This document shows, one piece after another, positions 5,093 to 12,791 of a DNA stretch of 15,865 nucleotides. The stretch spans positions 1 through 15,865 of the forward strand of contig QMRV01000049.1 in assembly GCA_003649445.1 (NCBI GenBank). Direction: 5' to 3'. The notes beneath the pieces were generated by a model. The model was given only the letters and a program-made list of their open reading frames with translations, was not told the DNA's origin and ran no database searches. A program made the position numbers and the translations under genes. Position 1 is the stretch's first letter; each line of letters begins with the position of its first letter. This stretch comes from Thermoprotei archaeon. GTDB taxonomy: Archaea > Thermoproteota > Thermoprotei > Thermofilales > B15-G2.

Positions 5093-6506
5093 ATACCCAT
5101 GGCCTGTACTTGGTTAGCCACTTAAACAGAAAAATTCTAAAGTCTCTGTTCTTTTTAGCTCTCTCAAGTAACTCAGTTTTGTTTAAAATATGGAGATTCT
5201 TTGATATAGCTTCTCGAACATCTTTACTCAGACCGCAATTAAGTAACCTATCTCTGAGTAAATCATGAGCTCTAGTGTATTTTCTCCTCATATAAACATA
5301 CCATTTGCCGTTCTCAGAGAATGGTAAAGAAAAGTCTCTTGGATTATTCAAATGTTTAAGTAGAAAGTCTATCTCGTTTGCAGAGCCCACAGGCGGGCCC
5401 TCATGTTTTTTCACTGACGTAATTGTGTCTCTTTCTAGCTCTAAAACGAAAACTACTCTTTCGCCGTTACACCATACATTGTGGCCAATAACATTGAAAT
5501 CAAAGCTTAAGAGGAGATTCTTTATTCTCTTGAGAGACTTATATAGTTCTCCCCAAAGAATATCTTCAGGTACTTGAGGACAATCAGTCTCTACGCCTAT
5601 AATGCTGCTTTCTCTAGATTCAATGAGGTTAGCTAACTCGCTTACTGAGACGTTGATACCATCTCCGAAAAAGAATTTTCGAGAGGGTTTAATCAAAAAC
5701 ATGTATGCAGCATATCTAAACTCGGCAAAAGAATCTATTGATAAGGCTGAAGCAACGTTTCGATTAGGATCTACAGGGTCGATGACTATTAAGGGAGTTT
5801 TATATTTCTTAATTGCCTTTACTTTTTCTTCACTGCTTAACTTACTCTCTACGTCTATTACTGTCTTAAAGGGCTTCCATGTCTGTGAAGCTTTAAGAAC
5901 GCTTAAAAAATCTCCATAATAAGCTATAAGTAATTCAGTTAAGTAACCTGAGAATCCTCTAACTTTTATTTCAGCACCGTATACTCCTATTCCTTTAAGA
6001 AATTTTTTAAGAAGTCTTACTTGGTCTTTTTGCACAGGAGACAGTTTACTGTTAACATAGGCTGTGTGCAGTGGAGTTCTATCAACAGCTGTCAAAACTT
6101 TTTCTCCAAAAGAGATTTTGTAGCCAGGTACTATCTCTACCTTAAAGCCCTCGTAGTTTGTAGAAACATAAGGGTGCTCGGCATATTCTTCAGAATACAT
6201 GCCGGCGACCTCTAAGGCAGCTTCTTTGGCTACTTCATAGCCTACTTTTTTTACAAATTCTCTATCATAAGTCTTAGGGAATAAAATAAAAATGTCAATA
6301 TCTTTATCGTCTTTTAGCCACGTATCTTTTGCAATAGATCCCTCTACACGCGGCTCAGCGTCCTTTACTCCCTTTTCAGCAAGTTTTTTCTCAATAGCTG
6401 TAGTAAATTTTCTGCAGACTTCTCTTACTCTCTCATAGTCGCTTTTCGACGGCTTTATTTCAAGTAAAATAGATTCAAGTAAACTACTGTAAAGCTCGTT
6501 GTTCAT
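5067..6506 (-). CDS. cca: Archaeal class I CCA-adding tRNA nucleotidyltransferase
   Basis: This 479-residue enzyme adds or repairs the 3' CCA of tRNAs without a nucleic-acid template. The nucleotidyltransferase signature is EGSIAKDTWLKDDKDIDIF (55-73), with GS at 56-57 and the two metal-binding Asp at 69 and 71. The third carboxylate lies in KVEIVPGYK: here it is Glu124 where I expect Asp, and the next Cys of VPCY is Gly. AVDRTPLHTAYV (140-151) and the poly(A)-polymerase-like central and tail domains follow in family order at normal length. It overlaps thpR by 23 bp and the kinase by 26 bp. Pairing with the RNA-ligase-fold gene thpR is a recurrent archaeal arrangement. Confidence 0.95.
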   Translation of the reverse strand: MNNELYSSLLESILLEIKPSKSDYERVREVCRKFTTAIEKKLAEKGVKDAEPRVEGSIAKDTWLKDDKDIDIFILFPKTYDREFVKKVGYEVAKEAALEVAGMYSEEYAEHPYVSTNYEGFKVEIVPGYKISFGEKVLTAVDRTPLHTAYVNSKLSPVQKDQVRLLKKFLKGIGVYGAEIKVRGFSGYLTELLIAYYGDFLSVLKASQTWKPFKTVIDVESKLSSEEKVKAIKKYKTPLIVIDPVDPNRNVASALSIDSFAEFRYAAYMFLIKPSRKFFFGDGINVSVSELANLIESRESSIIGVETDCPQVPEDILWGELYKSLKRIKNLLLSFDFNVIGHNVWCNGERVVFVLELERDTITSVKKHEGPPVGSANEIDFLLKHLNNPRDFSLPFSENGKWYVYMRRKYTRAHDLLRDRLLNCGLSKDVREAISKNLHILNKTELLERAKKNRDFRIFLFKWLTKYRPWVYDSRGECK

Positions 6507-7053
6507 AGAGAGTCGAATATATAGGACCTCTAGGCGTTAATGTACTTTTCTTGAGTCTAATGGAGGTTACTTTAAACTCACCGATTTCGATATCCTGAAG
6601 TTTTCGCAGTATAGCTGAAAGTTTACTTAAATTATATGTTCCCTTAACTCTAGCTATTGTTAAATGGGCTACGAAGTCTTCTTTATCTTTAGGAAAACCT
6701 ATCCTTGAGAGCTCCTTTTCAACTGCGTCGTGTATTTTCTTTAGCTCCTCGAAGCCTTTGTTTACGCCAATCCATACAACTCTCGGCCGGGCAATTGAAG
6801 GAAATGCTCCAACGCCCTTGAGCTCTATGTAAAAACTATTGAATGATATTTTCTTTAATGCGTCGATTACTCTATATACTAAAGACTGCGGTATTTCTCC
6901 TAAAAATCTCAGCGTTATATGAAAGTTTTCTTTTCCAACGAGTTTTAGTCGAGTACCTGACTCTGCTATTGAAGACTGTATTCGCGTTATTTTGTCTACG
7001 AGTATCGGGTCGTCTATGTCAACAGCTATAAATGATCTGATTCGCTGACTCAC
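6484..7053 (-). CDS. thpR: RNA 2',3'-cyclic phosphodiesterase / 2'-5' RNA ligase family (ThpR)
   Basis: This 189-residue protein of the 2H phosphoesterase superfamily carries both catalytic motifs: FHITLRFLG (His45-x-Thr47) and AHLTIARVKG (His130-x-Thr132). It begins RSFIAVDID as is usual for ThpR. Members open 2',3'-cyclic phosphates, or join tRNA halves through 2',5' bonds in vitro; the cellular substrate in archaea is unsettled. No ATG is available. I prefer GTG 7053 because GAAGGGTG lies 5-12 nt upstream. GTG 7062 would add three residues and has almost no spacing to that site. The start lies inside the 3' end of the TFE-beta-like gene, and the 3' end overlaps cca. Confidence 0.9.
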   Translation of the reverse strand: MSQRIRSFIAVDIDDPILVDKITRIQSSIAESGTRLKLVGKENFHITLRFLGEIPQSLVYRVIDALKKISFNSFYIELKGVGAFPSIARPRVVWIGVNKGFEELKKIHDAVEKELSRIGFPKDKEDFVAHLTIARVKGTYNLSKLSAILRKLQDIEIGEFKVTSIRLKKSTLTPRGPIYSTLYEQRALQ

Positions 7054-7414
7054 TTTTAACACCCTTCAGAAAAGATGATAATATTCTACATTTTTCAGGA
7101 GACGGGTCTCCTCCCTCTGCACATGAGAAAAGATATGGGCATCGAAAACACGGGATGTCTCTCACAATATTGTAAAGCTCTAAAAGCTTTTTCTCAAGCA
7201 TAGCGGATTTAACTATGAAAGTTCTTTTTCCTTTAACTGTTACCCTTTTCCTCTCAATTAAGCCTCTTTTCTCCAATTTAAGTAAAGCTCGAGAGCACGT
7301 TCTCTTATCTATTTTGAGAGCTGGTGCTAGCTCATCTTGAGTTATGCCTTTATCCCCTAACCTGTTTAGGTAATCTAGTATTTCTTTTTCAATGGGGTCT
7401 AGATCTGTGCTCAT
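7019..7414 (-). CDS. TFE-beta-like (RPC34/RPC39 family) winged-helix [4Fe-4S] transcription factor
   Basis: This 131-residue protein has an N-terminal winged helix (about 5-68, with ITQDELAPALKIDKRTCSRALLKLEKRGLIERKR). A compact Cys cluster follows: CFRCPYLFSC and then C109, giving Cys89, 92, 98 and 109 in C-x2-C-x5-C-x10-C. The EGGDPSPEKC spacing resembles the cubane cluster domain of archaeal TFE-beta, the homologue of RNA polymerase III subunit RPC39. TFE-beta pairs with TFE-alpha and stimulates opening of the pre-initiation complex. Starting 1 nt after the TFB stop strongly supports a general initiation role. A MarR-like regulator is the alternative, but the four cysteines argue against it. 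The Fe-S cluster is inferred from spacing. Confidence 0.72.
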   Translation of the reverse strand: MSTDLDPIEKEILDYLNRLGDKGITQDELAPALKIDKRTCSRALLKLEKRGLIERKRVTVKGKRTFIVKSAMLEKKLLELYNIVRDIPCFRCPYLFSCAEGGDPSPEKCRILSSFLKGVKSESANQIIYSC

Positions 7415-7415
7415 A

Positions 7416-8360
7416 TTAGACTTTCAGAGTAAATTCTAATTTCTCCATAAGTTCCTTAAACCTGTTCCTTATAGTTACTTCAGTCACTCCGGCAGCTTGA
7501 GCTATTTCTCTCTGAGTCTTCTTGCAGTTAAGCATAACGCTGGCTAAATATACGGCGGCTGCGGCGAGGCCTTTAGGTCCTTTTCCGCTAGTGAGGCCAG
7601 CAGAAGTAGCTACTTTCAGTATTTCAGTCGCCTTACGGCCTATCTCAGATGGAAGTCTTAGTTTTCTTATAAGTGTCGGGATATAGTTCTCTATAGTGAT
7701 TGGAGGTACTTTAACTATATCTGTTTTCACTAGCAGTCTGTAGCTTCTACCTATTTCCTTCTTATTTGCACGAGACTCTGATGCTATTTCATCTAGACTT
7801 CTGGGCAGGCCGTGTATTCTCACAGCTATATATAGGCATGCAGCAGCCATGCTGTCGATAGAGCGGCCTCTAATATAGCCTTTTTCAAGCGCTCTCCTAT
7901 AGATTATTGCGGCTGTCTCCTGGACACTCGGCGGGATATTCATGTTAGAGCCCAATCTCTTTATCTCGTTTAAAGCCTGCTGAAGGTTTCTCTCAAGAGA
8001 ATCTTTCGCTCTTATTCTCTGCTGCCATAATCTAAAGCGGAGAGCCTGAATACGCCTATTTAAGTCAAGAGACCTTCCGCTACTATCTTTATTCCTCCAG
8101 TCAATATCTGTTGTAAGGCCTTTATCAGGTTTAAGAATGCTAATCGGAGAACCTGTCCTCGCACGTTTAGCTCTCTGCTCTTCATTAAAGGCCCTCCACT
8201 CGGGCCCCTGATCTATAAGGTGGTCTGCTATAACCATTCCACATACGGCACAAGTTATTTCAGCTCTTTCATAGTCTCTAACTATTTTCCTACTCCCGCA
8301 ATACGGGCAGACTATTTCTTCTTCTCCCCTATTCAAGCAGACCTCTTCACCATCAACCAT
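7416..8360 (-). CDS. tfb: Transcription initiation factor B (TFB, TFIIB homologue)
   Basis: This is a 314-residue TFB in full family order. The N-terminal zinc ribbon has Cys18, Cys21, Cys37 and Cys40. The B-reader region is GPEWRAFNEEQRAKRARTGSP (53-72), and the B-linker is DKGLTTDIDW (79-88). Two cyclin-fold repeats cover about 115-205 and 210-310, the second with a C-terminal helix-turn-helix (KKTQREIAQAAGVTEVTIRNRFKEL). It binds TBP-TATA and the BRE and recruits RNA polymerase. The gene lies 4 bp after gar1 and 1 bp before the TFE-beta-like gene, all cotranscribed. The start ATG 8360 gives the expected length, with no N-terminal extension. Confidence 0.97.
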   Translation of the reverse strand: MVDGEEVCLNRGEEEIVCPYCGSRKIVRDYERAEITCAVCGMVIADHLIDQGPEWRAFNEEQRAKRARTGSPISILKPDKGLTTDIDWRNKDSSGRSLDLNRRIQALRFRLWQQRIRAKDSLERNLQQALNEIKRLGSNMNIPPSVQETAAIIYRRALEKGYIRGRSIDSMAAACLYIAVRIHGLPRSLDEIASESRANKKEIGRSYRLLVKTDIVKVPPITIENYIPTLIRKLRLPSEIGRKATEILKVATSAGLTSGKGPKGLAAAAVYLASVMLNCKKTQREIAQAAGVTEVTIRNRFKELMEKLEFTLKV

Positions 8361-8364
8361 TATT

Positions 8365-8619
8365 TCACCTACGTCTCCTCCTCTTCAACATCTCGTGAGG
8401 CTTAACATATACTTCCGAAAAAACCAAAGACTCGAAATCAGGAATTTGAGGCACAACTACTACATAGGGACGGGCTACAGGTCCTATTACATCATAAACT
8501 GTGCCTATTTTCCTCATTCTCCTATCATACACGAGGGCTCCTTCTCTTGGGGCAAAACCGGCTCTCACTAAAAGGTATTTGCCCAGCGAAACTTTCAAAA
8601 CCTTGCCCAGTTTCCTCAT
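8365..8619 (-). CDS. gar1: H/ACA ribonucleoprotein subunit Gar1
   Basis: This 84-residue basic protein has the Gar1 barrel: LGKVLKVSLGKYLLVRAG, then a VYDRRMRKIGTVYDVIGPVARPYVVV core, ending in a poly-Arg tail (KRRRRR). Gar1 binds Cbf5 and promotes product release during H/ACA guide-RNA-directed pseudouridylation. I start at ATG 8619, which has a strong GGGGG site about 6 nt upstream. The frame is open further upstream to 8838, but that stretch has no Gar1 similarity and would cross the eS8 promoter and its start codon. Gar1 next to TFB is a known archaeal neighbourhood. It heads the run that continues through tfb, thpR and cca. Confidence 0.93.
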   Translation of the reverse strand: MRKLGKVLKVSLGKYLLVRAGFAPREGALVYDRRMRKIGTVYDVIGPVARPYVVVVPQIPDFESLVFSEVYVKPHEMLKRRRRR

Positions 8620-8708
8620 CGGACCCCCTCTAGATATATAAGATTTTCTAAAAGCCCCTAATATTAGTTTCTGTCGATGTGTTTTTCGACTATTGGTATA
8701 TTCTGTAG

Positions 8709-8758
8709 AAGCTATATGTGGGACATATGTATTACTTCCAGTAATATTGAAGTAGCTT
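8709..8758. other. Inverted repeats in the gar1/eS8 divergent intergenic region
   Basis: Three pairings sit close together. AAGCTA 8709-8714 pairs with TAGCTT 8753-8758. Within it, ATATGT 8714-8719 pairs with ACATAT 8723-8728 (loop GGG), and ATTAC 8731-8735 pairs with GTAAT 8741-8745 (loop TTCCA). The outer stem and first hairpin share base 8714. They lie upstream of both gar1 and the eS8 TATA box. They could be operator half-sites or part of a short transcript, but chance in A+T-rich DNA is possible. Confidence 0.35.
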
Positions 8759-8770
8759 TCTGCAGCGCAT

Positions 8771-8782
8771 AAAATATTTAAA
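8771..8782 (+). promoter_or_regulatory. TATA-like promoter of the eS8-SRP19 operon
   Basis: AAAATATTTAAA is centred about 47 bp before the eS8 ATG. It predicts a start near 8802 and a leader of about 22 nt containing the strong ribosome binding site GGAGGTGGT (8812-8820). Confidence 0.55.
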
Positions 8783-8823
8783 GGGTCAGATATAGGAGAA
8801 TACGCCCAAACGGAGGTGGTGCC

Positions 8824-9213
8824 ATGGGTATTTATCAAGGAAATGATTTAAGAAAGCCTACAGGAGGAATTAAGAGGCCTCACCGTAAAGTAAAGAGAAA
8901 ATGCTGCATGGGCAGGCCGCCTACATTAACTACTATCGGTGAAAAGAACGAGATAAAGAAAATTAGGGTAAGAGGAGGTAACTTTAAGCTTAGACTAAAG
9001 AAGGTCGCATATGCTAATGTTTTTATACCTTCCAAAGGAGTGTGTCAGAAAGTCAGAGTTTTAAGAGTTGTAAGTAATCCCGCTAACCGCCAGTATGCCA
9101 GAAGGCAGATAATAACTAAAGGCTGTCTTATAAGCACTGAAATAGGAAATGCCGTAGTTACCTCAAGACCTGGCCAAGACGGAGTTCTTAATGCAGTTTT
9201 AATCGAAGAATAG
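8824..9213 (+). CDS. rps8e: Small-subunit ribosomal protein eS8
   Basis: This 129-residue protein begins [26 protein letters not shown]. It contains the eS8 core, with [51 protein letters not shown] and a C-terminal [16 protein letters not shown]. It is normal length for archaeal eS8 and binds 16S rRNA in the 30S subunit. GGAGGTGGT lies 4-12 nt before the ATG. SRP19 follows after a 9-nt gap, indicating one mRNA. Confidence 0.97.
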   Translation: MGIYQGNDLRKPTGGIKRPHRKVKRKCCMGRPPTLTTIGEKNEIKKIRVRGGNFKLRLKKVAYANVFIPSKGVCQKVRVLRVVSNPANRQYARRQIITKGCLISTEIGNAVVTSRPGQDGVLNAVLIEE

Positions 9214-9222
9214 GGATAGATT

Positions 9223-9519
9223 TTGAAAGAAAAAGACTATATTATCATATGGCCCGAGTACATAGACTCAGCTAAAAGTAGAAGCGAAGGTAGAAAAGTT
9301 CCTTTATCGTTAGCCGTCAAGAAGCCTACAGTAGAAGAAATAGCTAAAGCCCTTAAGTCTATGGGTATTGAGCCTTTAATAGAGTTAGATAAAAAATATC
9401 CCCGGACATGGTGGAGCAGCGGGGGTAGAGTTAAAGTAAAGAAGGATAGTATCAAGAAATATGAGCTGCTCAAGAAACTGTGTATTAAAATTAGAGAAAG
9501 TAGGTCGAAAAGTAAGTAA
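9223..9519 (+). CDS. srp19: Signal recognition particle protein SRP19
   Basis: This 98-residue protein has the SRP19 pattern: YIIIWPEYIDSAKSRSEGRKVP near the N-terminus, VKKPTVEEIAKALKSMGIEP in the middle, KKYPRTWWSSGGRVKV before a Lys-rich end. SRP19 binds helices 6 and 8 of SRP RNA and prepares it for SRP54, so it acts in targeting membrane and secreted proteins. The start is TTG 9223. No ATG exists before the conserved WPEY segment, and AGGGATAG overlapping the eS8 stop can serve as ribosome binding site. The SRP RNA and SRP54 genes are not in the window. Confidence 0.93.
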   Translation: MKEKDYIIIWPEYIDSAKSRSEGRKVPLSLAVKKPTVEEIAKALKSMGIEPLIELDKKYPRTWWSSGGRVKVKKDSIKKYELLKKLCIKIRESRSKSK

Positions 9520-9577
9520 ATACTTTCGGCGGACTCTCAGCTAGAAAATAAGAGGAAGTTAAGCTCACTTCTTACTG

Positions 9578-9727
9578 ATGAAGAGGCGTAAGAGAAGTTT
9601 CGAATCTGAGATAGTTGTTGTAAAGGCGCTAGAAGACCTGCTTCTCGAAGAATCTTTAGAACTTGTCAGAAATTCTCTTACGAAAGCTACAGATAGTACT
9701 CAACAAGCTTACGTACAGCGTCTCTGA
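9578..9727 (+). CDS. Possible 49-residue protein downstream of SRP19
   Basis: An ATG-initiated ORF of 49 codons starts 58 bp after srp19. It encodes a charged, helix-prone peptide: a basic start MKRRKRSFESE, then IVVVKALEDLLLEESLELVRN, ending TQQAYVQRL. The amino-acid pattern is protein-like, with alternating hydrophobic and acidic residues. AGAGGAAG lies about 18-26 nt before the ATG, further than usual. An in-frame TAA sits just upstream. The last 41 bp overlap the convergent end of tmcA. I do not recognise a family. It may be a real small protein or a chance ORF. Confidence 0.35.
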   Translation: MKRRKRSFESEIVVVKALEDLLLEESLELVRNSLTKATDSTQQAYVQRL

Positions 9728-12023
9728 CACTAGTCATTACTGAGGGAGGAGACTTCTTTAAGTCCTCACATGTAAGGCGCCAGCTTTTTGCCTGAAGAAT
9801 ACGCGTAACTAACACTAGTTCCTCGTCTTCTGTCAATTTCGGAACGTTTTCTGGGAAGTTATAGAAGTATGTTTTTGTTATTTCGAATGCACAGTCCATG
9901 CAGTTTTCAAGAGTCATATAGCCTTCGGCGTATGTTTTAATGCGGTGTTTTTGGATACCAGTTAGTCTTGGTGAATAATTTTCGAAGACAGGTTTTTTCC
10001 CGCTCTTAAGTAGCATTAAGGCTATACGTGGCTCTAAGTCGTGGTAAGGCTCACATAGAGAGTTGATGAGCTTTAAGCGGAATTCTCTGTTAGCTAAGTC
10101 TATTTGGGCTTTAGCTCTCTCTGAGAGAGGTCTTATCACTATTACAGTGTACTCTCCGCTTACCGGGTTTCTGTCGGGGCTTATGTGTACAGGTATGAAG
10201 TTGTTCCTGACCCAGAATCTCAGCAAGGGCTCGTTTACACCAAAGCCCGCGCCTACCCAGTCGTAGCTCCTCTCTAAAGCCTCTTTGCATATCTCTTCTA
10301 AAGCCTTTGAGCCAAGGCCTTTTCTCATGACCTGTGGATGTGTTGCTATACGCACAATGCGCCAGCCCACCATTTTAGCGAAGTCTACGAGCTTGTAGTG
10401 TTTGAGCAGTCTATCGGGAATAATGTTGCCGGCGATCCACCCTCCTTTAATTAGCTCTGGAATCATAGGGTCTGGAATACTTCCTTCTTCAGCCAGCTCG
10501 ACAGCCGTAAGTATTTTGCCACTAGTAGTTCTAAGCGCTCTTATAGTGTGATGAGGAGCATCCATTATCATTCCTAAGTCATCGCAGTTGTTCCTGTAAT
10601 GCGCCATAATGTATATTCCTATAAACTGTTTAGCTTCATCTTCGCGCTCAAGGAAGAATTCTCTTATATCGGGTTTGTAGTACACAACGCGGCCTTCTTC
10701 AATATCTTTTAAGTCGTTTTCGTCTAAATTAGCGGGCTCAGCGTCTAACATAAGTGTGTCGAAAGACCATATTTCAATAGGATCGTTGTCAGCGTATCTT
10801 ATTGGTTCGTGCATTTCATACTCGTAAATCGTTGTCTCAGGATCTTCTCTCAGTGCGCCCAAGAATCTTACAGAGAATCCTCTTCCAGCTCCCTCATATC
10901 CGTGAATAGTTGATGAAAATACTGCTCTACTGAAAGTTCTGTGAATTCTGTAAAGCATCGGTACTTGCAGTCCTGCTGCCTCGTCTACCGCTATAATGTC
11001 CGCTGACCTGCCTATACAGTCGAGAGGCTTATAGTACTCTATGTCTATGCCTTTAGCCTCTAAAGCAACCTTAAAGCCTCCTTTCTTCTCTACCTCCACA
11101 GAGTGTTTAAGAACCTCGAGTGTCTTTTGAGCTAAATCGAAGAGAGATTGTACATTAGTCTCACTTGGAGCGGTCACTAGAATTCTAGCTCTTCCCTTTT
11201 TTCTCCTTAATTTATGTGCTAAAGCAGCTAAGCCTATTCCAAGCGCACAAGACTTCCCTCTTCCTCTATCAGCAGTAATAATTATAGCTAACTTGCCCTT
11301 AGGCTTCTCGTATAGAAGCTCAAGCAGTCGGAGTACTTCAACCTGGTCTTGGGTAAGTGCAAGAGAATACACCTTGTATGGAAAAAGAGATTTTTCGGGA
11401 AAAAGAAGCTCCTGCTTCTTTCTCTCAGGCAGCTCAGATAAGATATATGGCTCTTTCAGAAACTCGCCTTTATCGACATCGTAGATAGCTATACCTTTGT
11501 GCTCGAAAAGCTTGCGAATAAATCTCTGCACAAAAATATGCCTGAGCTTATCGACGCCATACTGAGGAGTAAGCAGGTTTTCCTGAAACCGAGTAACTAT
11601 CTTATCCCACTTCTCGAAGCGAGGAGTCATCAGTATGAGGAGACCACCGCCCGCGACAATACCTGTTAGCCTACCCAAGTCATTTGGGCGAAGATCGTTG
11701 ATTAGGTCTAGTACCGCTATATCGTATGTAGCTCCAAGAACCTGCTGGCTTTCGTGGTAAGGAACATAGTCTACATCTAGGCGCGAGCCAACATGGTCTT
11801 TAAATAAGTTTCTTCGATATATACCGTCCTCGTAGAAAACATGATATGTGTAAAGAACCTTAGGCGATTTCTTAACTACATCTGTATACGCCTTTACTAC
11901 CTTAGCACATATGCCGACAATTTTATCGTCGTTATCTCCACTCAGCACTAGCATTCTCCTGTGTTTGAGCTTCTTGCCTTGAATAATGCTAGTAATAATC
12001 TTCTTCAAGTCACTTTTCTTCAT
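9687..12023 (-). CDS. tmcA: tRNA(Met)-type cytidine N4-acetyltransferase TmcA
   Basis: This is a 778-residue three-part RNA acetyltransferase. The N-terminal TmcA domain is followed by an ATPase/helicase core with Walker A TADRGRGKS (about 250-258) and Walker B VDEAAGLQ (Asp347, Glu348). A GNAT domain carries the acetyl-CoA loop RIATHPQVMRKGLGS (about 558-572), and a tRNA-binding C-terminal region completes it. TmcA/Nat10 enzymes use ATP and acetyl-CoA to make N4-acetylcytidine in tRNA; some archaeal relatives also modify rRNA. I choose ATG 12023. The GTG two codons upstream has only 2 nt to GGGAA, while the ATG has good spacing. A TATA-like box lies 56 bp upstream, and the gene appears to be a single unit. 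Confidence 0.95.
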   Translation of the reverse strand: MKKSDLKKIITSIIQGKKLKHRRMLVLSGDNDDKIVGICAKVVKAYTDVVKKSPKVLYTYHVFYEDGIYRRNLFKDHVGSRLDVDYVPYHESQQVLGATYDIAVLDLINDLRPNDLGRLTGIVAGGGLLILMTPRFEKWDKIVTRFQENLLTPQYGVDKLRHIFVQRFIRKLFEHKGIAIYDVDKGEFLKEPYILSELPERKKQELLFPEKSLFPYKVYSLALTQDQVEVLRLLELLYEKPKGKLAIIITADRGRGKSCALGIGLAALAHKLRRKKGRARILVTAPSETNVQSLFDLAQKTLEVLKHSVEVEKKGGFKVALEAKGIDIEYYKPLDCIGRSADIIAVDEAAGLQVPMLYRIHRTFSRAVFSSTIHGYEGAGRGFSVRFLGALREDPETTIYEYEMHEPIRYADNDPIEIWSFDTLMLDAEPANLDENDLKDIEEGRVVYYKPDIREFFLEREDEAKQFIGIYIMAHYRNNCDDLGMIMDAPHHTIRALRTTSGKILTAVELAEEGSIPDPMIPELIKGGWIAGNIIPDRLLKHYKLVDFAKMVGWRIVRIATHPQVMRKGLGSKALEEICKEALERSYDWVGAGFGVNEPLLRFWVRNNFIPVHISPDRNPVSGEYTVIVIRPLSERAKAQIDLANREFRLKLINSLCEPYHDLEPRIALMLLKSGKKPVFENYSPRLTGIQKHRIKTYAEGYMTLENCMDCAFEITKTYFYNFPENVPKLTEDEELVLVTRILQAKSWRLTCEDLKKSPPSVMTSVRDAVRKLVEYYL

Positions 12024-12073
12024 ATACACTTCCCGTGGGCAGAGTAAGTATCTCCACTACAATACATACCCAA

Positions 12074-12084
12074 GCTTATATACC
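12074..12084 (-). promoter_or_regulatory. TATA-like promoter of tmcA
   Basis: GTATATAAGCT on the minus strand is centred about 56 bp before the tmcA ATG. It predicts a leader of around 30 nt that includes GGGAAGTG as ribosome binding site. Confidence 0.5.
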
Positions 12085-12132
12085 CTACTCTAACTCGATA
12101 AATGCAGCAGAAAACAGTAACCTGTGTAGCCG

Positions 12133-12777
12133 TTAACGGTGGAGCAGTGCCTCAAGTATTTCTCTAGTAGCCTTCGCGGGATCAGGAGAAGCTACTATGG
12201 CTTTACCCACAATAACTATCTCCACGTTCAGCTCAGAGTATATTCTAGCGGTCTCCTTGTTAATACCTCCTGCTACAGCTACTTTAAACCCAGAGTCTAC
12301 TAGAGATTTTACTTCTTTAGCCAAGTCCTCTGCAGTAATCCTCCTCTTCTTCTGTACATCTACTCCAACATGTAGACATAAGTAGTCTGCTCCAAGTCTA
12401 CGTATCTGCTCTGCTCTCCCTAGTATATCTGATGCATTCATTAAATCGACCATAACTTTTGCTCCAGCACTATGTGCAGCGTCGCAAACTTCCTCTATTG
12501 TTTCGTCGGCGGCAAGAGCCATCACAGTTACTATATCGGCGCCAGCGTTCACAGCTAGCTCTGCTTCAAGCCGTCCAGCATCCATAGTCTTCATGTCAGC
12601 ACACACAATTTTATCCGGAAACAGCTCTTTCAACTTCTTTACAGCACGAATACCCTCCGATTTAATCAGAGGAGTCCCTGCTTCTAAAATATGGACACCT
12701 GCTTCAGCCGAAAGACGAGCTACACGTATAGCCTCCTCGAGAGAAGTGAGATCCAAAGCCACTTGAAGGCGCGTCAT
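12133..12777 (-). CDS. hxlA: 3-hexulose-6-phosphate synthase (HPS, OMPDC superfamily)
   Basis: At 214 residues this is a single TIM barrel of the orotidine-phosphate decarboxylase suprafamily. It opens LQVALDLTSLEEAI and has AGTPLIKSEG (33-42). The suprafamily D-x-K-x-x-D motif is ADMKTMDAG, with Asp61, Lys63 and Asp66. A second half VKVMVDLMNASD then YLCLHVGVD follows, and the phosphate site is VAVAGGI plus IVIVGKAI. AGTPLIKSEG and DMKTMDAG point to HPS rather than PyrF. HPS with PHI interconverts ribulose 5-phosphate plus formaldehyde and fructose 6-phosphate. Many archaea run it in reverse to make pentoses. No PHI gene is adjacent. It starts 14 bp after nucS, with GGTAAAG before the ATG. 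Confidence 0.9.
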   Translation of the reverse strand: MTRLQVALDLTSLEEAIRVARLSAEAGVHILEAGTPLIKSEGIRAVKKLKELFPDKIVCADMKTMDAGRLEAELAVNAGADIVTVMALAADETIEEVCDAAHSAGAKVMVDLMNASDILGRAEQIRRLGADYLCLHVGVDVQKKRRITAEDLAKEVKSLVDSGFKVAVAGGINKETARIYSELNVEIVIVGKAIVASPDPAKATREILEALLHR

Positions 12778-12791
12778 GTAGTATCTTTACC

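Noticed and set aside
8620..8838. 73-residue N-terminal extension of Gar1
   Set aside because: No Gar1 similarity. It crosses the eS8 promoter and start, and ATG 8619 has a strong ribosome binding site.
9575..9609. Possible box C/D sRNA (CTGATGA at 9575, CTGA at 9606)
   Set aside because: Only one C-like and one D-like box, no C'/D' pair and no terminal stem. The TGATGA comes from the ATGA of the small ORF.
12024..12029. GTG start for TmcA, two codons upstream
   Set aside because: It leaves only 2 nt to GGGAA, while the ATG has normal spacing.
12133..12777. Orotidine 5'-phosphate decarboxylase (PyrF)
   Set aside because: AGTPLIKSEG and DMKTMDAG are HPS signatures; PyrF normally has a D-x-K-x-x-D-I-P-N type site.
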